From Marisimplicoccus sp965655775 (lineage in GTDB: Bacteria; Bacteroidota; Bacteroidia; Flavobacteriales; Flavobacteriaceae): a stretch of DNA of 64,000 bases. The position numbers and the translations under genes were made by a program. Shown piece after piece: positions 42,732 through 51,063 of the stretch; positions within the stretch are counted from its first letter, which is position 1, and every line of letters starts with the position of its first letter. The DNA is taken from contig CBFHHV010000004.1 of assembly GCA_965655775.1 (NCBI GenBank), positions 1 to 64,000 on the forward strand, given 5' to 3'. A model generated the notes under the pieces. The model was not told the DNA's origin, searched no databases, and was given only the letters and a program-made list of their open reading frames with translations.

Positions 42732-43252
42732 CCTTTAAAAACTTTATCAAGAGAAACGCCTCTTTGTTTAGAAATCATTAATGGACTTCTTAAGTTAAGA
42801 AGTGCATCGAATGTAGCCTTAACAACATTATGAGGGTTAGATGACCCTTGAGATTTAGAAAGTACATTTTGAACACCAACTGCTTCCAATACAGTCCTTA
42901 CTGCACCACCAGCAATTACACCTGTACCAGGAGTCGCAGGTTTTATGAAAACCCTAGATCCACCAAACTTTCCTTTTTGTTCATGAGGTAAAGTGCCATT
43001 CTCGATTGGAATTCTTACTAAGTTTTTCTTTGCATCTTCAACAGCTTTTGAAATTGCAGTTGTAACTTCTTTAGCCTTACCAAGACCATGACCAACAACA
43101 CCATTTTCGTCTCCTACAACAACAATAGCAGAAAAACCAAAAGCTCTACCACCCTTTGTAACCTTAGTCACTCTTTGGATACCAACAAGCTTATCTTTTA
43201 AATCTAAACCAGCAGGCTTTACAAGTTCAATATTTTTATAATTCTTATACAT
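42728..43252 (-). CDS. rpsE: 30S ribosomal protein S5
   Basis: S5 lies at the mRNA entry and affects decoding accuracy. The 174-residue product has the double-stranded RNA-binding-like domain with GGRAFGFSAIVVVGDENGVV and GHGLGKAKEVTTAISKA, and the C-terminal domain with VIAGGAVRTVLEAVGVQNV. The spectinomycin-binding loop region near the N-terminus (VTKGGRAFGF) appears ordinary. Confidence 0.97.
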   Translation of the reverse strand: MYKNYKNIELVKPAGLDLKDKLVGIQRVTKVTKGGRAFGFSAIVVVGDENGVVGHGLGKAKEVTTAISKAVEDAKKNLVRIPIENGTLPHEQKGKFGGSRVFIKPATPGTGVIAGGAVRTVLEAVGVQNVLSKSQGSSNPHNVVKATFDALLNLRSPLMISKQRGVSLDKVFKG

Positions 43253-43254
43253 AT

Positions 43255-43614
43255 TTAAAATTTAAGTCCACCTTCTCTTGCTCCTTCAGCAAGTGATTTA
43301 ACTCTTCCGTGATAAAGGTATCCACCTCTATCAAATTTGATCTTATCAATACCTTTCTTTACAGCTTGCTCAGCAACAGATTTGCCTACATTAAAAGAAA
43401 TTTCAATATTACTCTTTAATTTAAGATCAGAAATTGCCTTATCTCTAGAGGATGTCTGAACAAGAGTTTTTCCATTTACATCATCAATTACTTGACAGTA
43501 AATCTCTTTGTTACTTCTAAAGACAGATAACCTAGGGTACTCAGGGGTACCAGAGATAACTTTCTTTATTCTTTGTTTAATCCTATTCCTTCTGAAAGTC
43601 TTAGTGTTTTTCAT
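43255..43614 (-). CDS. rplR: 50S ribosomal protein L18
   Basis: L18 carries 5S rRNA to the large subunit together with L5. The 119-residue product has the arginine- and lysine-rich N-terminus, PRLSVFRSNKEIYCQVIDD, and the C-terminal FDRGGYLYHGRVKSLAEGAR signature. It is one base from rplF and two from rpsE. Confidence 0.97.
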   Translation of the reverse strand: MKNTKTFRRNRIKQRIKKVISGTPEYPRLSVFRSNKEIYCQVIDDVNGKTLVQTSSRDKAISDLKLKSNIEISFNVGKSVAEQAVKKGIDKIKFDRGGYLYHGRVKSLAEGAREGGLKF

Positions 43615-43615
43615 A

Positions 43616-44158
43616 TTATGCTGATTTACCTGCTTTTCTTCTTATTTGTTCACCAACAAATTTTATTCCTTTTCCTTTATATGGTTCTGGTCTCCTAAAA
43701 GATCTAATCTTAGCTGCAACATGACCAACAAGTTGTTTGTCAGAACAGCTAAGCTTAATTATAGGGTTAGAACCTTTTTCGTTGACACATTCAACTTTTA
43801 CTTCAGGTGCTATGTTCATTACAATAGTATGTGAATAACCTAAAGCAAGATCTAGCTTTTGACCAGATGAAGTAGCTCTATAACCAACACCTACTAATTC
43901 TAATTCTAGCGTAAACCCTTCGGTTACACCCGTAACCATATTAGATACAAGAGATCTGTAAAGTCCATGTTTTGATTTGTGATCTTTTGATTCCGAGTTT
44001 CTTTTAACAATTATAGTATCGCTAGACACATCAAAGCTAACGCCATCAAAAGTTTGATTCATCTCACCTCTTTTACCTTTAACGGTAATAACATTACCAT
44101 TAACTTCAGCAGAAACCCCTTCTGGGATACTTATCGGATTGTTACCTATTCTTGACAT
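43616..44158 (-). CDS. rplF: 50S ribosomal protein L6
   Basis: L6 binds 23S rRNA close to the sarcin-ricin loop and the factor-binding site. The 180-residue product shows two related domains and the C-terminal signature RRPEPYKGKGIKFVGEQIRR, after MSRIGNNPISIPEGV at the N-terminus. Length is normal; the gap to rpsH is nine bases. Confidence 0.97.
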   Translation of the reverse strand: MSRIGNNPISIPEGVSAEVNGNVITVKGKRGEMNQTFDGVSFDVSSDTIIVKRNSESKDHKSKHGLYRSLVSNMVTGVTEGFTLELELVGVGYRATSSGQKLDLALGYSHTIVMNIAPEVKVECVNEKGSNPIIKLSCSDKQLVGHVAAKIRSFRRPEPYKGKGIKFVGEQIRRKAGKSA

Positions 44159-44167
44159 AATCTTATT

Positions 44168-44569
44168 TTAAAAAACATAACAAATTAATTCACCACCTAT
44201 ATTCTGACTAGCAGCTTGCTTCCCAGTCATTACACCTTTAGAAGTTGAAACTATAGAAATGCCTAAGCCATTTAAAATTCTTGGAAAATCTTGGGAATTT
44301 GAATATTTTCTCAAACCAGGTTTACTTATTCTTTGAATTTCTTTAATAACAGGTTGTTTTGAAACTGAATCATATTTAAGAGCTATTTTTATATTACCCT
44401 GCTTATTATCAGTATCTTCAAATTTATAACTTAAGATATAGCCTTGATCAAAAAGAATCTTTGTAATATCCTTTTTAATATTAGATGCTGGAACATCTAC
44501 AACTTTATGACCAGCCATGCTAGCATTTCTTACTCTTGTTAAATAATCTGCAATAGTATCTGTATACAT
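44168..44569 (-). CDS. rpsH: 30S ribosomal protein S8
   Basis: S8 binds the central domain of 16S rRNA and in E. coli represses the spc operon. The 133-residue product begins MYTDTIADYLTRVRNASMAGH and has the C-terminal GLGISIVSTSKGVMTGKQAA signature, with a terminal ICYVF. No obvious S8-binding mimic was identified in the DNA. Confidence 0.97.
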   Translation of the reverse strand: MYTDTIADYLTRVRNASMAGHKVVDVPASNIKKDITKILFDQGYILSYKFEDTDNKQGNIKIALKYDSVSKQPVIKEIQRISKPGLRKYSNSQDFPRILNGLGISIVSTSKGVMTGKQAASQNIGGELICYVF

Positions 44570-44579
44570 AATCTTTAAT

Positions 44580-44849
44580 TTACCAACTCGCTTTAGTTAC
44601 ACCTGGGATTAATCCTTTATTTGCCATTTCTCTAAACATCACTCTTGAAATACCAAATTGTCTAATATAACCCTTTGGTCTTCCTGTTAGCTTACATCTA
44701 TTGTGAAGCCTAATTGGTGAGGCATTTTTAGGAAGCTTTTGTAGACCAACATAGTCTTTAGTTTCTTTCAAAGACTTTCTTTTTGCAGCATATTTTGCAA
44801 CAATTCTTTGTCTTTTCCTTTCCCTAGCTTTCATTGATTCTTTTGCCAT
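44580..44849 (-). CDS. rpsN: 30S ribosomal protein S14 (zinc-free form)
   Basis: S14 belongs to the 30S head. The 89-residue product has the core NRCKLTGRPKGYIRQFGISR and ends PGVTKASW. It lacks the CxxC pairs of the short zinc-binding type and so is the C-minus form. The length of 89 is typical for Bacteroidota. It lies between rplE and rpsH. Confidence 0.97.
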   Translation of the reverse strand: MAKESMKARERKRQRIVAKYAAKRKSLKETKDYVGLQKLPKNASPIRLHNRCKLTGRPKGYIRQFGISRVMFREMANKGLIPGVTKASW

Positions 44850-44853
44850 AATA

Positions 44854-45402
44854 TTATTTTTTAAAGGGTAATCCTAGATCAGTTAATAATGCTTTTGCCT
44901 CTTTATCAGAGTTTGTGTTTGTCACAAATGTGATGTCCATACCAGATATCTTATTTACTTTATCAATATTGATTTCAGGAAATATGATTTGTTCTTTTAT
45001 TCCAAGATTATAGTTACCTCTTCCATCAAATCCATCAGACTTAATTCCTTGGAAGTCTCTAACTCTTGGGAGAGCAATTGTTATAAGTCTATCTAGAAAT
45101 TCATACATTCTGTCACCTCTTAAAGTAACCTTTGCACCAATAGGTGTTCCCTTTCTTAGCTTAAAAGAAGCCACATCTTTCTTTGAAAGTGTAGCAACTG
45201 CTTTTTGACCTGAGATTAAAGTTAATTCTTCGACAGCATGGTCAATTAATTTCTTATCACTTACAGCGGCACCAACTCCTCTAGAGATAACTATTTTATC
45301 TAAAGTTGGGACTTGCATCACATTTTTTAATTCAAGCTTTCCTTGAAGATCTTTAGTAACCTTTTTAGAATAATCGTCCTTAAGTCTTGGTGAATATGAC
45401 AT
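44854..45402 (-). CDS. rplE: 50S ribosomal protein L5
   Basis: L5 binds 5S rRNA and contacts the P-site tRNA through its tip. The 182-residue product has VMQVPTLDKIVISRGVG, GQKAVATLSKKDVASFKLRKG and the RVRDFQGIKSDGFDGRGNYN segment, all standard. It follows rplX by two bases and precedes rpsN by four. Confidence 0.97.
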   Translation of the reverse strand: MSYSPRLKDDYSKKVTKDLQGKLELKNVMQVPTLDKIVISRGVGAAVSDKKLIDHAVEELTLISGQKAVATLSKKDVASFKLRKGTPIGAKVTLRGDRMYEFLDRLITIALPRVRDFQGIKSDGFDGRGNYNLGIKEQIIFPEINIDKVNKISGMDITFVTNTNSDKEAKALLTDLGLPFKK

Positions 45403-45404
45403 AA

Positions 45405-45716
45405 TTAAATAATTTCTTTAGATTTATTTGATATACGAACTTTTCTTCCATCTTCATTTTTATATCCAATTCTTGTTTTTTCCCCATTTTTGGTCATTAA
45501 AGACAAATTAGATATGTCTATTGGTAGTTGTTTTTCAATTATACCACCTTTTGGATTTTCTGAGTTTGGCTTCGTGTGTCTTTTTACAGTGTTAACACCT
45601 TCAACTAATGCTTTATTCGAGTTATAAAGCACCTTTAATACAGCACCCTTAGAACCCTTATTCTCACCAGCTATTACCAGTACTTGATCTCCTTTTTTTA
45701 TTTTAATTTTATTCAT
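45405..45716 (-). CDS. rplX: 50S ribosomal protein L24
   Basis: L24 starts assembly of the 50S subunit. The ATG at 45716 gives 103 residues opening MNKIKIKKGDQVLVIAGENK, the KOW motif; an in-frame ATG 36 bases upstream overlaps rplN and adds a non-homologous hydrophobic stretch, so it is rejected. The HTKPNSENPKGGIIEKQLPI segment is diagnostic. Confidence 0.96.
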   Translation of the reverse strand: MNKIKIKKGDQVLVIAGENKGSKGAVLKVLYNSNKALVEGVNTVKRHTKPNSENPKGGIIEKQLPIDISNLSLMTKNGEKTRIGYKNEDGRKVRISNKSKEII

Positions 45717-45723
45717 TTCTTTT

Positions 45724-46092
45724 TTATAAAACTTCAGGTGCCAATGAAACAATTTTCATAAACTGTTTATCTCTCAACTCTCTTGCAACTGGACCAAAAA
45801 CTCTTGTTCCTCTCATTTCACCAGTTTGTTGTAATAATACACAAGCATTTTCATCGAATCTAATATAAGAGCCGTCATTTCTTCTTACCTCTTTTTTTGT
45901 TCTCACTACTACAGCAAGAGAAACTTGACCTTTTTTTACTGTACCATTAGGAGTAGCATCTTTGACAGTTACTACAATTTTGTCTCCTAGCCTTGCATAC
46001 CTTCTTTTAGTTCCACCCAATACTCTTATTGTTAGAACCTCTTTAGCTCCTGTGTTATCTGCTACTTTAAGTCTTGACTCTGCTTGTACCAT
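45724..46092 (-). CDS. rplN: 50S ribosomal protein L14
   Basis: L14 makes an intersubunit bridge and contacts translation factors. The 122-residue product starts MVQAESRLKVADNTGAKEVL and has GQVSLAVVVRTKKEVRRNDG and RGTRVFGPVARELRDKQFMK. Length and motifs are standard; rpsQ is one base upstream. Confidence 0.97.
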   Translation of the reverse strand: MVQAESRLKVADNTGAKEVLTIRVLGGTKRRYARLGDKIVVTVKDATPNGTVKKGQVSLAVVVRTKKEVRRNDGSYIRFDENACVLLQQTGEMRGTRVFGPVARELRDKQFMKIVSLAPEVL

Positions 46093-46093
46093 T

Positions 46094-46351
46094 TTATTTT
46101 GCTCTTTCTATAATTTCTACAATTCTCCACTTTTTTGTTTTGCTCATAGGTCTTGTCTCCATAATCTTTACAGTGTCTCCCTCATTACAGTCATTTTTCT
46201 CATCATGAGCTACATATTTCTTTGTTTTTAAAACAAATTTTCCATAAACAGGGTGTTTAACTTTCTTAACCTCCGATACAACAACAGATTTTTCCATTTT
46301 ATCAGATGATACTACACCTATTCTTTCTTTTCTTAAACTTCTAGTTGTCAT
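46094..46351 (-). CDS. rpsQ: 30S ribosomal protein S17
   Basis: An OB-fold protein of the 30S body. The 85-residue product has RKERIGVVSSDKMEKSVVV, HPVYGKFVLKTKKYVAHDE and GDTVKIMETRPMSKTKKWR. Its ATG overlaps the rpmC stop by one base. Confidence 0.97.
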   Translation of the reverse strand: MTTRSLRKERIGVVSSDKMEKSVVVSEVKKVKHPVYGKFVLKTKKYVAHDEKNDCNEGDTVKIMETRPMSKTKKWRIVEIIERAK

Positions 46352-46542
46352 TAATCTTGTTTTTTTTCGTTTAATATAGTTTTAAGCTTTGCAAGCTGCC
46401 TTCTTAAATTTTTAATTTCAAGAGGATTTTCTATAGTTTGAACAGTATTATTAAATTTTAACTGAGACAACTTTTTTGCTGTATCAGTTAATTTCTCATT
46501 TAACTCGTCAATTGACATATTTCTAATTTCACTAATCTTCAT
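46351..46542 (-). CDS. rpmC: 50S ribosomal protein L29
   Basis: L29 sits at the tunnel exit and helps to bind trigger factor and SRP. The ATG at 46542 gives 63 residues, opening MKISEIRNMSIDELNEKLTD; an in-frame ATG 24 bases upstream is deeper in rplP and less like the family. Even so, the 5' end overlaps the rplP stop by 11 bases. Confidence 0.95.
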   Translation of the reverse strand: MKISEIRNMSIDELNEKLTDTAKKLSQLKFNNTVQTIENPLEIKNLRRQLAKLKTILNEKKQD

Positions 46543-46963
46543 AATATCCTTTAAAATCTCTTGCAATAATAAATTTTGTTGTTACTGGCAACTTTTGAGC
46601 AGCTAATCTAAGTGCCTCTTTGGCAACTGCTACTGGAACACCAGAGACTTCAAAAAGAACTCTTCCAGGTTTAACAACAGCAACAAAATACTCAGGGGCA
46701 CCTTTACCTTTACCCATTCTAACCTCTAGAGGTTTTTTTGTTATAGGTTTATCTGGAAATATCTTTATCCAAAGCTGTCCTTCTCTTTTCATATATCTTG
46801 TAGCGGCAATCCTTGCTGCTTCAATTTGTCTTGAGGTAATGAATTTAGACTCTAGGGATTTGATACCAAACATACCATTAGACAATCTATGCCCACGTTG
46901 TGACAAGCCTTTCATACGGCCTTTTTGTGTCTTTCTATATTTAGTCCTCTTCGGTTGTAACAT
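46532..46963 (-). CDS. rplP: 50S ribosomal protein L16
   Basis: L16 lies near the A-site tRNA elbow on the large subunit. The 143-residue product starts MLQPKRTKYRKTQKGRMKG and has GQLWIKIFPDKPITKKPLE, RMGKGKGAPEYFVAVVKPG and the C-terminal AAQKLPVTTKFI. The arginine next to MGKGKGAPE, hydroxylated by RoxA in some bacteria, is present. Confidence 0.97.
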   Translation of the reverse strand: MLQPKRTKYRKTQKGRMKGLSQRGHRLSNGMFGIKSLESKFITSRQIEAARIAATRYMKREGQLWIKIFPDKPITKKPLEVRMGKGKGAPEYFVAVVKPGRVLFEVSGVPVAVAKEALRLAAQKLPVTTKFIIARDFKGYYED

Positions 46964-46970
46964 ATTCTAT

Positions 46971-47681
46971 TTAATTTTTTCTATCTCTTTGTCTGTTATT
47001 CTTTTTAGAATTATTAGATGATTTTTTCATACCAGTTAAAGGAGATAATTCTCTTTTTCCATAAACCTCTCCCTTCATAATCCAGACTTTTATTCCAAGT
47101 CTACCGTAAGTAGTATGAGCTTCAACAATCGCATAATCAATATCTGCTCTAAAAGTGGATAATGGAATTCTTCCTTCTTTGTAAGATTCAGATCTAGCCA
47201 TTTCAGCCCCATTAAGTCTACCAGATATTTGGATTTTAATACCTTCTGCGTTCATTCTCATTGCTGCAGCAATAGCCATTTTAATAGCTCTTCTAAAAGA
47301 AATTCTATTTTCAATTTGTCTGGCTATACTGTTACCAACCAAAAAGGCATCTAATTCAGGACGTTTAATTTCAAAAATATTTAATTGAACATCTTTAGAT
47401 GTTATTTTTTTCAACTCCTCCTTTAATTTATCAACCTCTGATCCTGCCTTACCAATTATAATTCCTGGTCTAGCTGTAGTAATAGTTATAATTATAAGTT
47501 TAAGGGTCCTCTCAATTATAATACTTGAAACACTTGCTCGAGAAAGTCTAGCATATATGTACTTTCTTATTTTATCATCTTCAGCTATCTTATCACCGTA
47601 ATCTCTACCACCCCACCAGTTTGAGTCCCAGCCTCTAATTATACCTAATCTATTTCCTATTGGATTTGTCTTCTGTCCCAT
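46971..47681 (-). CDS. rpsC: 30S ribosomal protein S3
   Basis: S3 lines the mRNA entry tunnel. The 236-residue product has the KH domain with ITTARPGIIIGKAGSEVDKL, where GKAG is the RNA-gripping loop, and the C-terminal domain with GRLNGAEMARSESYKEGRIP and TTYGRLGIKVWIMKGE. A basic tail of about 25 residues follows (SSNNSKKNNRQRDRKN). Confidence 0.97.
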   Translation of the reverse strand: MGQKTNPIGNRLGIIRGWDSNWWGGRDYGDKIAEDDKIRKYIYARLSRASVSSIIIERTLKLIIITITTARPGIIIGKAGSEVDKLKEELKKITSKDVQLNIFEIKRPELDAFLVGNSIARQIENRISFRRAIKMAIAAAMRMNAEGIKIQISGRLNGAEMARSESYKEGRIPLSTFRADIDYAIVEAHTTYGRLGIKVWIMKGEVYGKRELSPLTGMKKSSNNSKKNNRQRDRKN

Positions 47682-48083
47682 TTAAGTAATTGTTTTTGAT
47701 GAGAGAACTAACGTAACATGATTAGATCTCTTTCTTATTCTGTGAGCTCTACCCTGAGGAGCTGTTCTAATTCTCTTTAGCATACTTCCACCATCAACTC
47801 TAATTTCTTTAACAAAAAGTTGAGCAGTATCAATATTAGCATTCTCATTTTTTGACTGCCAATTTGATATAGCAGAGACTAAAAGTTTTTCAAGTCTTCT
47901 AGAAGCCTCTTTAGGGCTAAATTTTAATATTGATAATGCATTTGATATATCTTCACCTCTTATTTGATCAGCAACAAGACGCATTTTCCTAGGCGAAGTA
48001 GGGCAATTGTTAAGCTTTGCAAATGCTAAGTCCTTCTTTGCTTCTTTTATCTTTAGTGCACTATTTCTTTTTCTTGATCCCAT
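47682..48083 (-). CDS. rplV: 50S ribosomal protein L22
   Basis: L22 lines the peptide tunnel with a long hairpin. The 133-residue product has NCPTSPRKMRLVADQIRGE, and the hairpin MLKRIRTAPQGRAHRIRKRS, where changes cause macrolide resistance; no insertion or deletion is visible there. The N-terminal 20 residues (GSRKRNSALKIKEAKKDLAF) extend the usual start and are typical of Bacteroidota. Confidence 0.97.
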   Translation of the reverse strand: MGSRKRNSALKIKEAKKDLAFAKLNNCPTSPRKMRLVADQIRGEDISNALSILKFSPKEASRRLEKLLVSAISNWQSKNENANIDTAQLFVKEIRVDGGSMLKRIRTAPQGRAHRIRKRSNHVTLVLSSKTIT

Positions 48084-48102
48084 TTATTTAAATCAATATT
48101 AT

Positions 48103-48369
48103 TTATCTCTTATTACCGGTATGACCTCTAAATGATCTAGTCGGAGAAAACTCTCCAAGTTTATGACCAACCATATTTTCAGTGATGTAAACTGGAATAA
48201 ATTGTTTACCATTATGAACAGCAATAGTTTGTCCAACAAAATCAGGTATAATCATTGATGATCTAGACCATGTCTTAATAACATCCTTCCTATTATCTTC
48301 AATATTTTTATTAACCTTCTTTAGAAGGCTTAAATGTACGTATGGTCCTTTTTTTAGTGATCTTGACAT
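48103..48369 (-). CDS. rpsS: 30S ribosomal protein S19
   Basis: S19 pairs with S13 in the 30S head. The 88-residue product begins MSRSLKKGPYVHLSLLKKV and has RSSMIIPDFVGQTIAVHNG, MVGHKLGEFSPTRSFRGH, both standard. It lies six bases after rplB and 19 before rplV. Confidence 0.97.
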   Translation of the reverse strand: MSRSLKKGPYVHLSLLKKVNKNIEDNRKDVIKTWSRSSMIIPDFVGQTIAVHNGKQFIPVYITENMVGHKLGEFSPTRSFRGHTGNKR

Positions 48370-48375
48370 TACTTT

Positions 48376-49200
48376 TTATTTTTTTCTTCTTTCAATAATA
48401 AACTTAGAAGATGATTTCTTCTTAGATCTAGTTCTGAAACCTTTAGCAGGTATTCCTTTCTTAGATCTTGGGTGACCTCCAGATGCTTTTCCTTCTCCAC
48501 CTCCCATTGGGTGGTCAACAGGGTTCATAGCAACTGGTCTTGTTCTTGGTCTTCTACCTAGCCATCTTTTTCTTCCAGCTTTACCAGATGATATAAGTTG
48601 GTTATCTGAATTAGAAACTGCACCAATAGTCGCATAACAAGTATTCAAAATCATCCTTGTTTCTCCTGAAGGAAGCTTTATTGTTACATATCTACCTTCT
48701 TTTGCCATTAATTGTGCAAAAGAACCTGCACTTCTTGATATACTCGCACCTTTTCCTGGATTTAATTCAATACAAGAGATGATAGTACCCAAAGGAATGT
48801 TATTAACAGGCATAGCATTTCCAATTTCAGGAGTAGCAGATTCACCAGATAAAACAGTTTGTCCAACTTTAAGTCCATTCTGAGCAATTATATATCTCTT
48901 TTCTCCATCTTTATACTCCAGTAGAGAAATAAATGCTGTTCTATTTGGATCATACTCAATTGATTTTACTTCAGCAGTTACATCAAACTTATCTCTCTTA
49001 AAATCAATAATTCTATATCTTTTCTTGTGACCACCTCCTCTATATTTACTGGTCATCTTACCGTGGTTATTTCTACCACCAGTTCTTTTCTTTGTAACTA
49101 GCAAAGACTTTTCAGGTTTATCAGTTGTTATAGCATCAAATCCATTAACAACTCTAAATCTTTGAGACGGCGTAACCGGTTTTAATTTTCTTACAGGCAT
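48376..49200 (-). CDS. rplB: 50S ribosomal protein L2
   Basis: L2 is needed for subunit association and peptidyl transfer. The 274-residue product has NNHGKMTSKYRGGGHKKRYR, the RNA-binding LPSGETRMIL, and the C-terminal NPVDHPMGGGEGKASGGHP, whose histidine lies closest to the catalytic centre. All expected motifs and length are present. Confidence 0.98.
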   Translation of the reverse strand: MPVRKLKPVTPSQRFRVVNGFDAITTDKPEKSLLVTKKRTGGRNNHGKMTSKYRGGGHKKRYRIIDFKRDKFDVTAEVKSIEYDPNRTAFISLLEYKDGEKRYIIAQNGLKVGQTVLSGESATPEIGNAMPVNNIPLGTIISCIELNPGKGASISRSAGSFAQLMAKEGRYVTIKLPSGETRMILNTCYATIGAVSNSDNQLISSGKAGRKRWLGRRPRTRPVAMNPVDHPMGGGEGKASGGHPRSKKGIPAKGFRTRSKKKSSSKFIIERRKK

Positions 49201-49202
49201 AA

Positions 49203-49493
49203 TTATAGATTAGCGAAGAAGTCTATTCTGTCTCCTTCTGACACTTTAACAATTGCTTTTTTGTATGAACCTTTTTTACTATTCTGAATACCACGTTTAG
49301 TATATCTAGTTCTTGTTTCTGCTCCATAAATCATAGTTCTAACTTTCTGAACTGAAACCCCATAAGAAGCTTCAACTGCTTTTTTAATTTCAACCTTATT
49401 TGCAGACTTAGAGACAACGAATGAGTATGAATTTCTCAACTCACTTTCGTTTGTCGCTTTCTCAGTTAATATTGGTTTTATAAGTATATCCAT
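49203..49493 (-). CDS. rplW: 50S ribosomal protein L23
   Basis: L23 docks trigger factor and SRP at the tunnel exit. The 96-residue product opens MDILIKPILTEKATNESEL and has SKSANKVEIKKAVEASYGV and VRTMIYGAETRTRYTKRG. The trigger-factor-binding acidic residue near position 18 is present. It sits between rplD and rplB. Confidence 0.97.
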   Translation of the reverse strand: MDILIKPILTEKATNESELRNSYSFVVSKSANKVEIKKAVEASYGVSVQKVRTMIYGAETRTRYTKRGIQNSKKGSYKKAIVKVSEGDRIDFFANL

Positions 49494-49501
49494 GATCTAA
49501 T

Positions 49502-50128
49502 TTATTTCAGGGTTGTTTCAATTCCTTCAACCGCACTTTCTAATATTAAGATGTTATTAGCATCTGTAATTTCATAAGTGTTTAATTCTGAGTTAATTAT
49601 AACTTTTGAATTTTTTAAATTTCGTGAAGACAAATATATATTACTATCAGTTTCACTTGTTACTAGTAAAGTCTTTTTAGATTCTAAACCAAAAGCCTTA
49701 ATTATATTTAAATAATCTGTAGTCTTTGGGCTTGAAAATTTGAAATCCTCTAGGATTAAAACTTCTTTATTTTTTAATTTATAAGCAAGAGCAGACTTTC
49801 TTGCTAATTTTTTTACTTTTTTATTTACTTTTTGATCGTAAGATCTAGGTCTTGGTCCAAAAACTCTACCACCTCCTCTAAATAAGGGGTTCTTAATACT
49901 TCCAGCTCTTGCAGTACCAGTACCTTTCTGCTTTTTAATCTTTCTTGTACTCCCAGCAATTTCAGCTCTCTCTTTTGCCTTGTGAAGACCTTTACGATTA
50001 TTAGCAAGGTATTGTTTAACATCTAGATAAATTGCATGATCATTTGGTTCAATACCAAAGATTGACTTATTTAACTTGACCTTTTTGTCAGTTTCTTTAC
50101 CTTTTATATTATGTACTTTAAGCTCCAT
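49502..50128 (-). CDS. rplD: 50S ribosomal protein L4
   Basis: L4 reaches into the peptide tunnel and in E. coli also represses the S10 operon. The 208-residue product has the tunnel loop KQKGTGTARAGSIKNPLF followed by RGGGRVFGPRPRSYDQKVNK, and a C-terminal Rossmann-like domain. Its ATG overlaps the rplC stop by one base. Confidence 0.97.
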   Translation of the reverse strand: MELKVHNIKGKETDKKVKLNKSIFGIEPNDHAIYLDVKQYLANNRKGLHKAKERAEIAGSTRKIKKQKGTGTARAGSIKNPLFRGGGRVFGPRPRSYDQKVNKKVKKLARKSALAYKLKNKEVLILEDFKFSSPKTTDYLNIIKAFGLESKKTLLVTSETDSNIYLSSRNLKNSKVIINSELNTYEITDANNILILESAVEGIETTLK

Positions 50129-50742
50129 TACTTTTGAACAATTATATATGAGTTATTATAACCAGGAACACTTCCTTTAACAATTAAAATATTATCTTCT
50201 GACATAACCTTCACAACTTTTAGGTTAAGAACTTTTACCTTAGAATTACCAGTCTGACCAGCCATCCTCATACCCTTGAAAACTCTTGATGGACTAGAAC
50301 CAGCACCGATTGAGCCAGGAGCTCTTAATCTATTGTGTTGACCATGAGTTGAATCACCAACACCTGCAAATCCATGTCTTTTCACTACACCCTGAAAACC
50401 TTTACCTTTAGAAAGGCCTGAAACGTCAACATATTCACCCTCCATAAAATGATCAACAGTAATTTTATCACCAAGTTTAAGGTCACCTTCAAATCCTTTA
50501 AATTCAACCAACTTATTCATAGGTTTGGATTTGCTTTTTTTAAATTGACCTTGATATGATTTAGTAGTGTTCTTAGTCTTTTCATCAAATCCAAGTTGGA
50601 AAGATGAATAGCCATCTTTATCCTCTGTTTTAATTTGAGTGATGGTACAAGGACCTGCTTGAAGTATAGTACAAGGTATATTCTTTCCACTTTCATCGTA
50701 GATACTTGTCATTCCAACTTTTTTCCCAATAATACCTGACAT
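50128..50742 (-). CDS. rplC: 50S ribosomal protein L3
   Basis: L3 is one of the first proteins to bind 23S rRNA and extends a loop towards the peptidyl-transferase centre. The 204-residue product has MSGIIGKKVGMTSIYDESGK, KGKGFQGVVKRHGFAG and GSIGAGSSPSRVFKGMRMAG. The glutamine methylated by PrmB in E. coli is alanine here. Confidence 0.97.
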   Translation of the reverse strand: MSGIIGKKVGMTSIYDESGKNIPCTILQAGPCTITQIKTEDKDGYSSFQLGFDEKTKNTTKSYQGQFKKSKSKPMNKLVEFKGFEGDLKLGDKITVDHFMEGEYVDVSGLSKGKGFQGVVKRHGFAGVGDSTHGQHNRLRAPGSIGAGSSPSRVFKGMRMAGQTGNSKVKVLNLKVVKVMSEDNILIVKGSVPGYNNSYIIVQK

Positions 50743-50747
50743 AATAA

Positions 50748-51053
50748 TTATACTTTAATTTCAACTTCAACTCCACTTGGAAGTTCTAATTTCATTAGTG
50801 CATCAACAGTCTTTGAAGATGAACTATAAATATCCAATAACCTTTTATATGAACACAACTTAAATTGTTCTCTAGATTTCTTATTGACATGAGGTGATCT
50901 TAGAACAGTAAAAATCTTTTTGTGAGTTGGCAAAGGAATAGGTCCAGTAACAATTGCACCTGTATTTTTTACAGTCTTAACAATCTTATCAGCTGACTTA
51001 TCAACTAAGTTGTAATCGTAAGATTTTAATTTTATTCTAATTTTTTGACTCAT
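50748..51053 (-). CDS. rpsJ: 30S ribosomal protein S10
   Basis: S10 belongs to the 30S head and in other bacteria also partners NusB in antitermination. The 101-residue product starts MSQKIRIKLKSYDYNLVDKS and has GPIPLPTHKKIFTVLRSPHV and the C-terminal MKLELPSGVEVEIKV. It directly follows fusA (10 bases); there is no tuf between them. Confidence 0.97.
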   Translation of the reverse strand: MSQKIRIKLKSYDYNLVDKSADKIVKTVKNTGAIVTGPIPLPTHKKIFTVLRSPHVNKKSREQFKLCSYKRLLDIYSSSSKTVDALMKLELPSGVEVEIKV

Positions 51054-51063
51054 ATCTGTTCTT

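Noticed and set aside
46620..47021. 133-codon plus-strand frame opposite rplP and rpsC.
   Set aside because: Antisense shadow; both genes on the minus strand are unmistakable.
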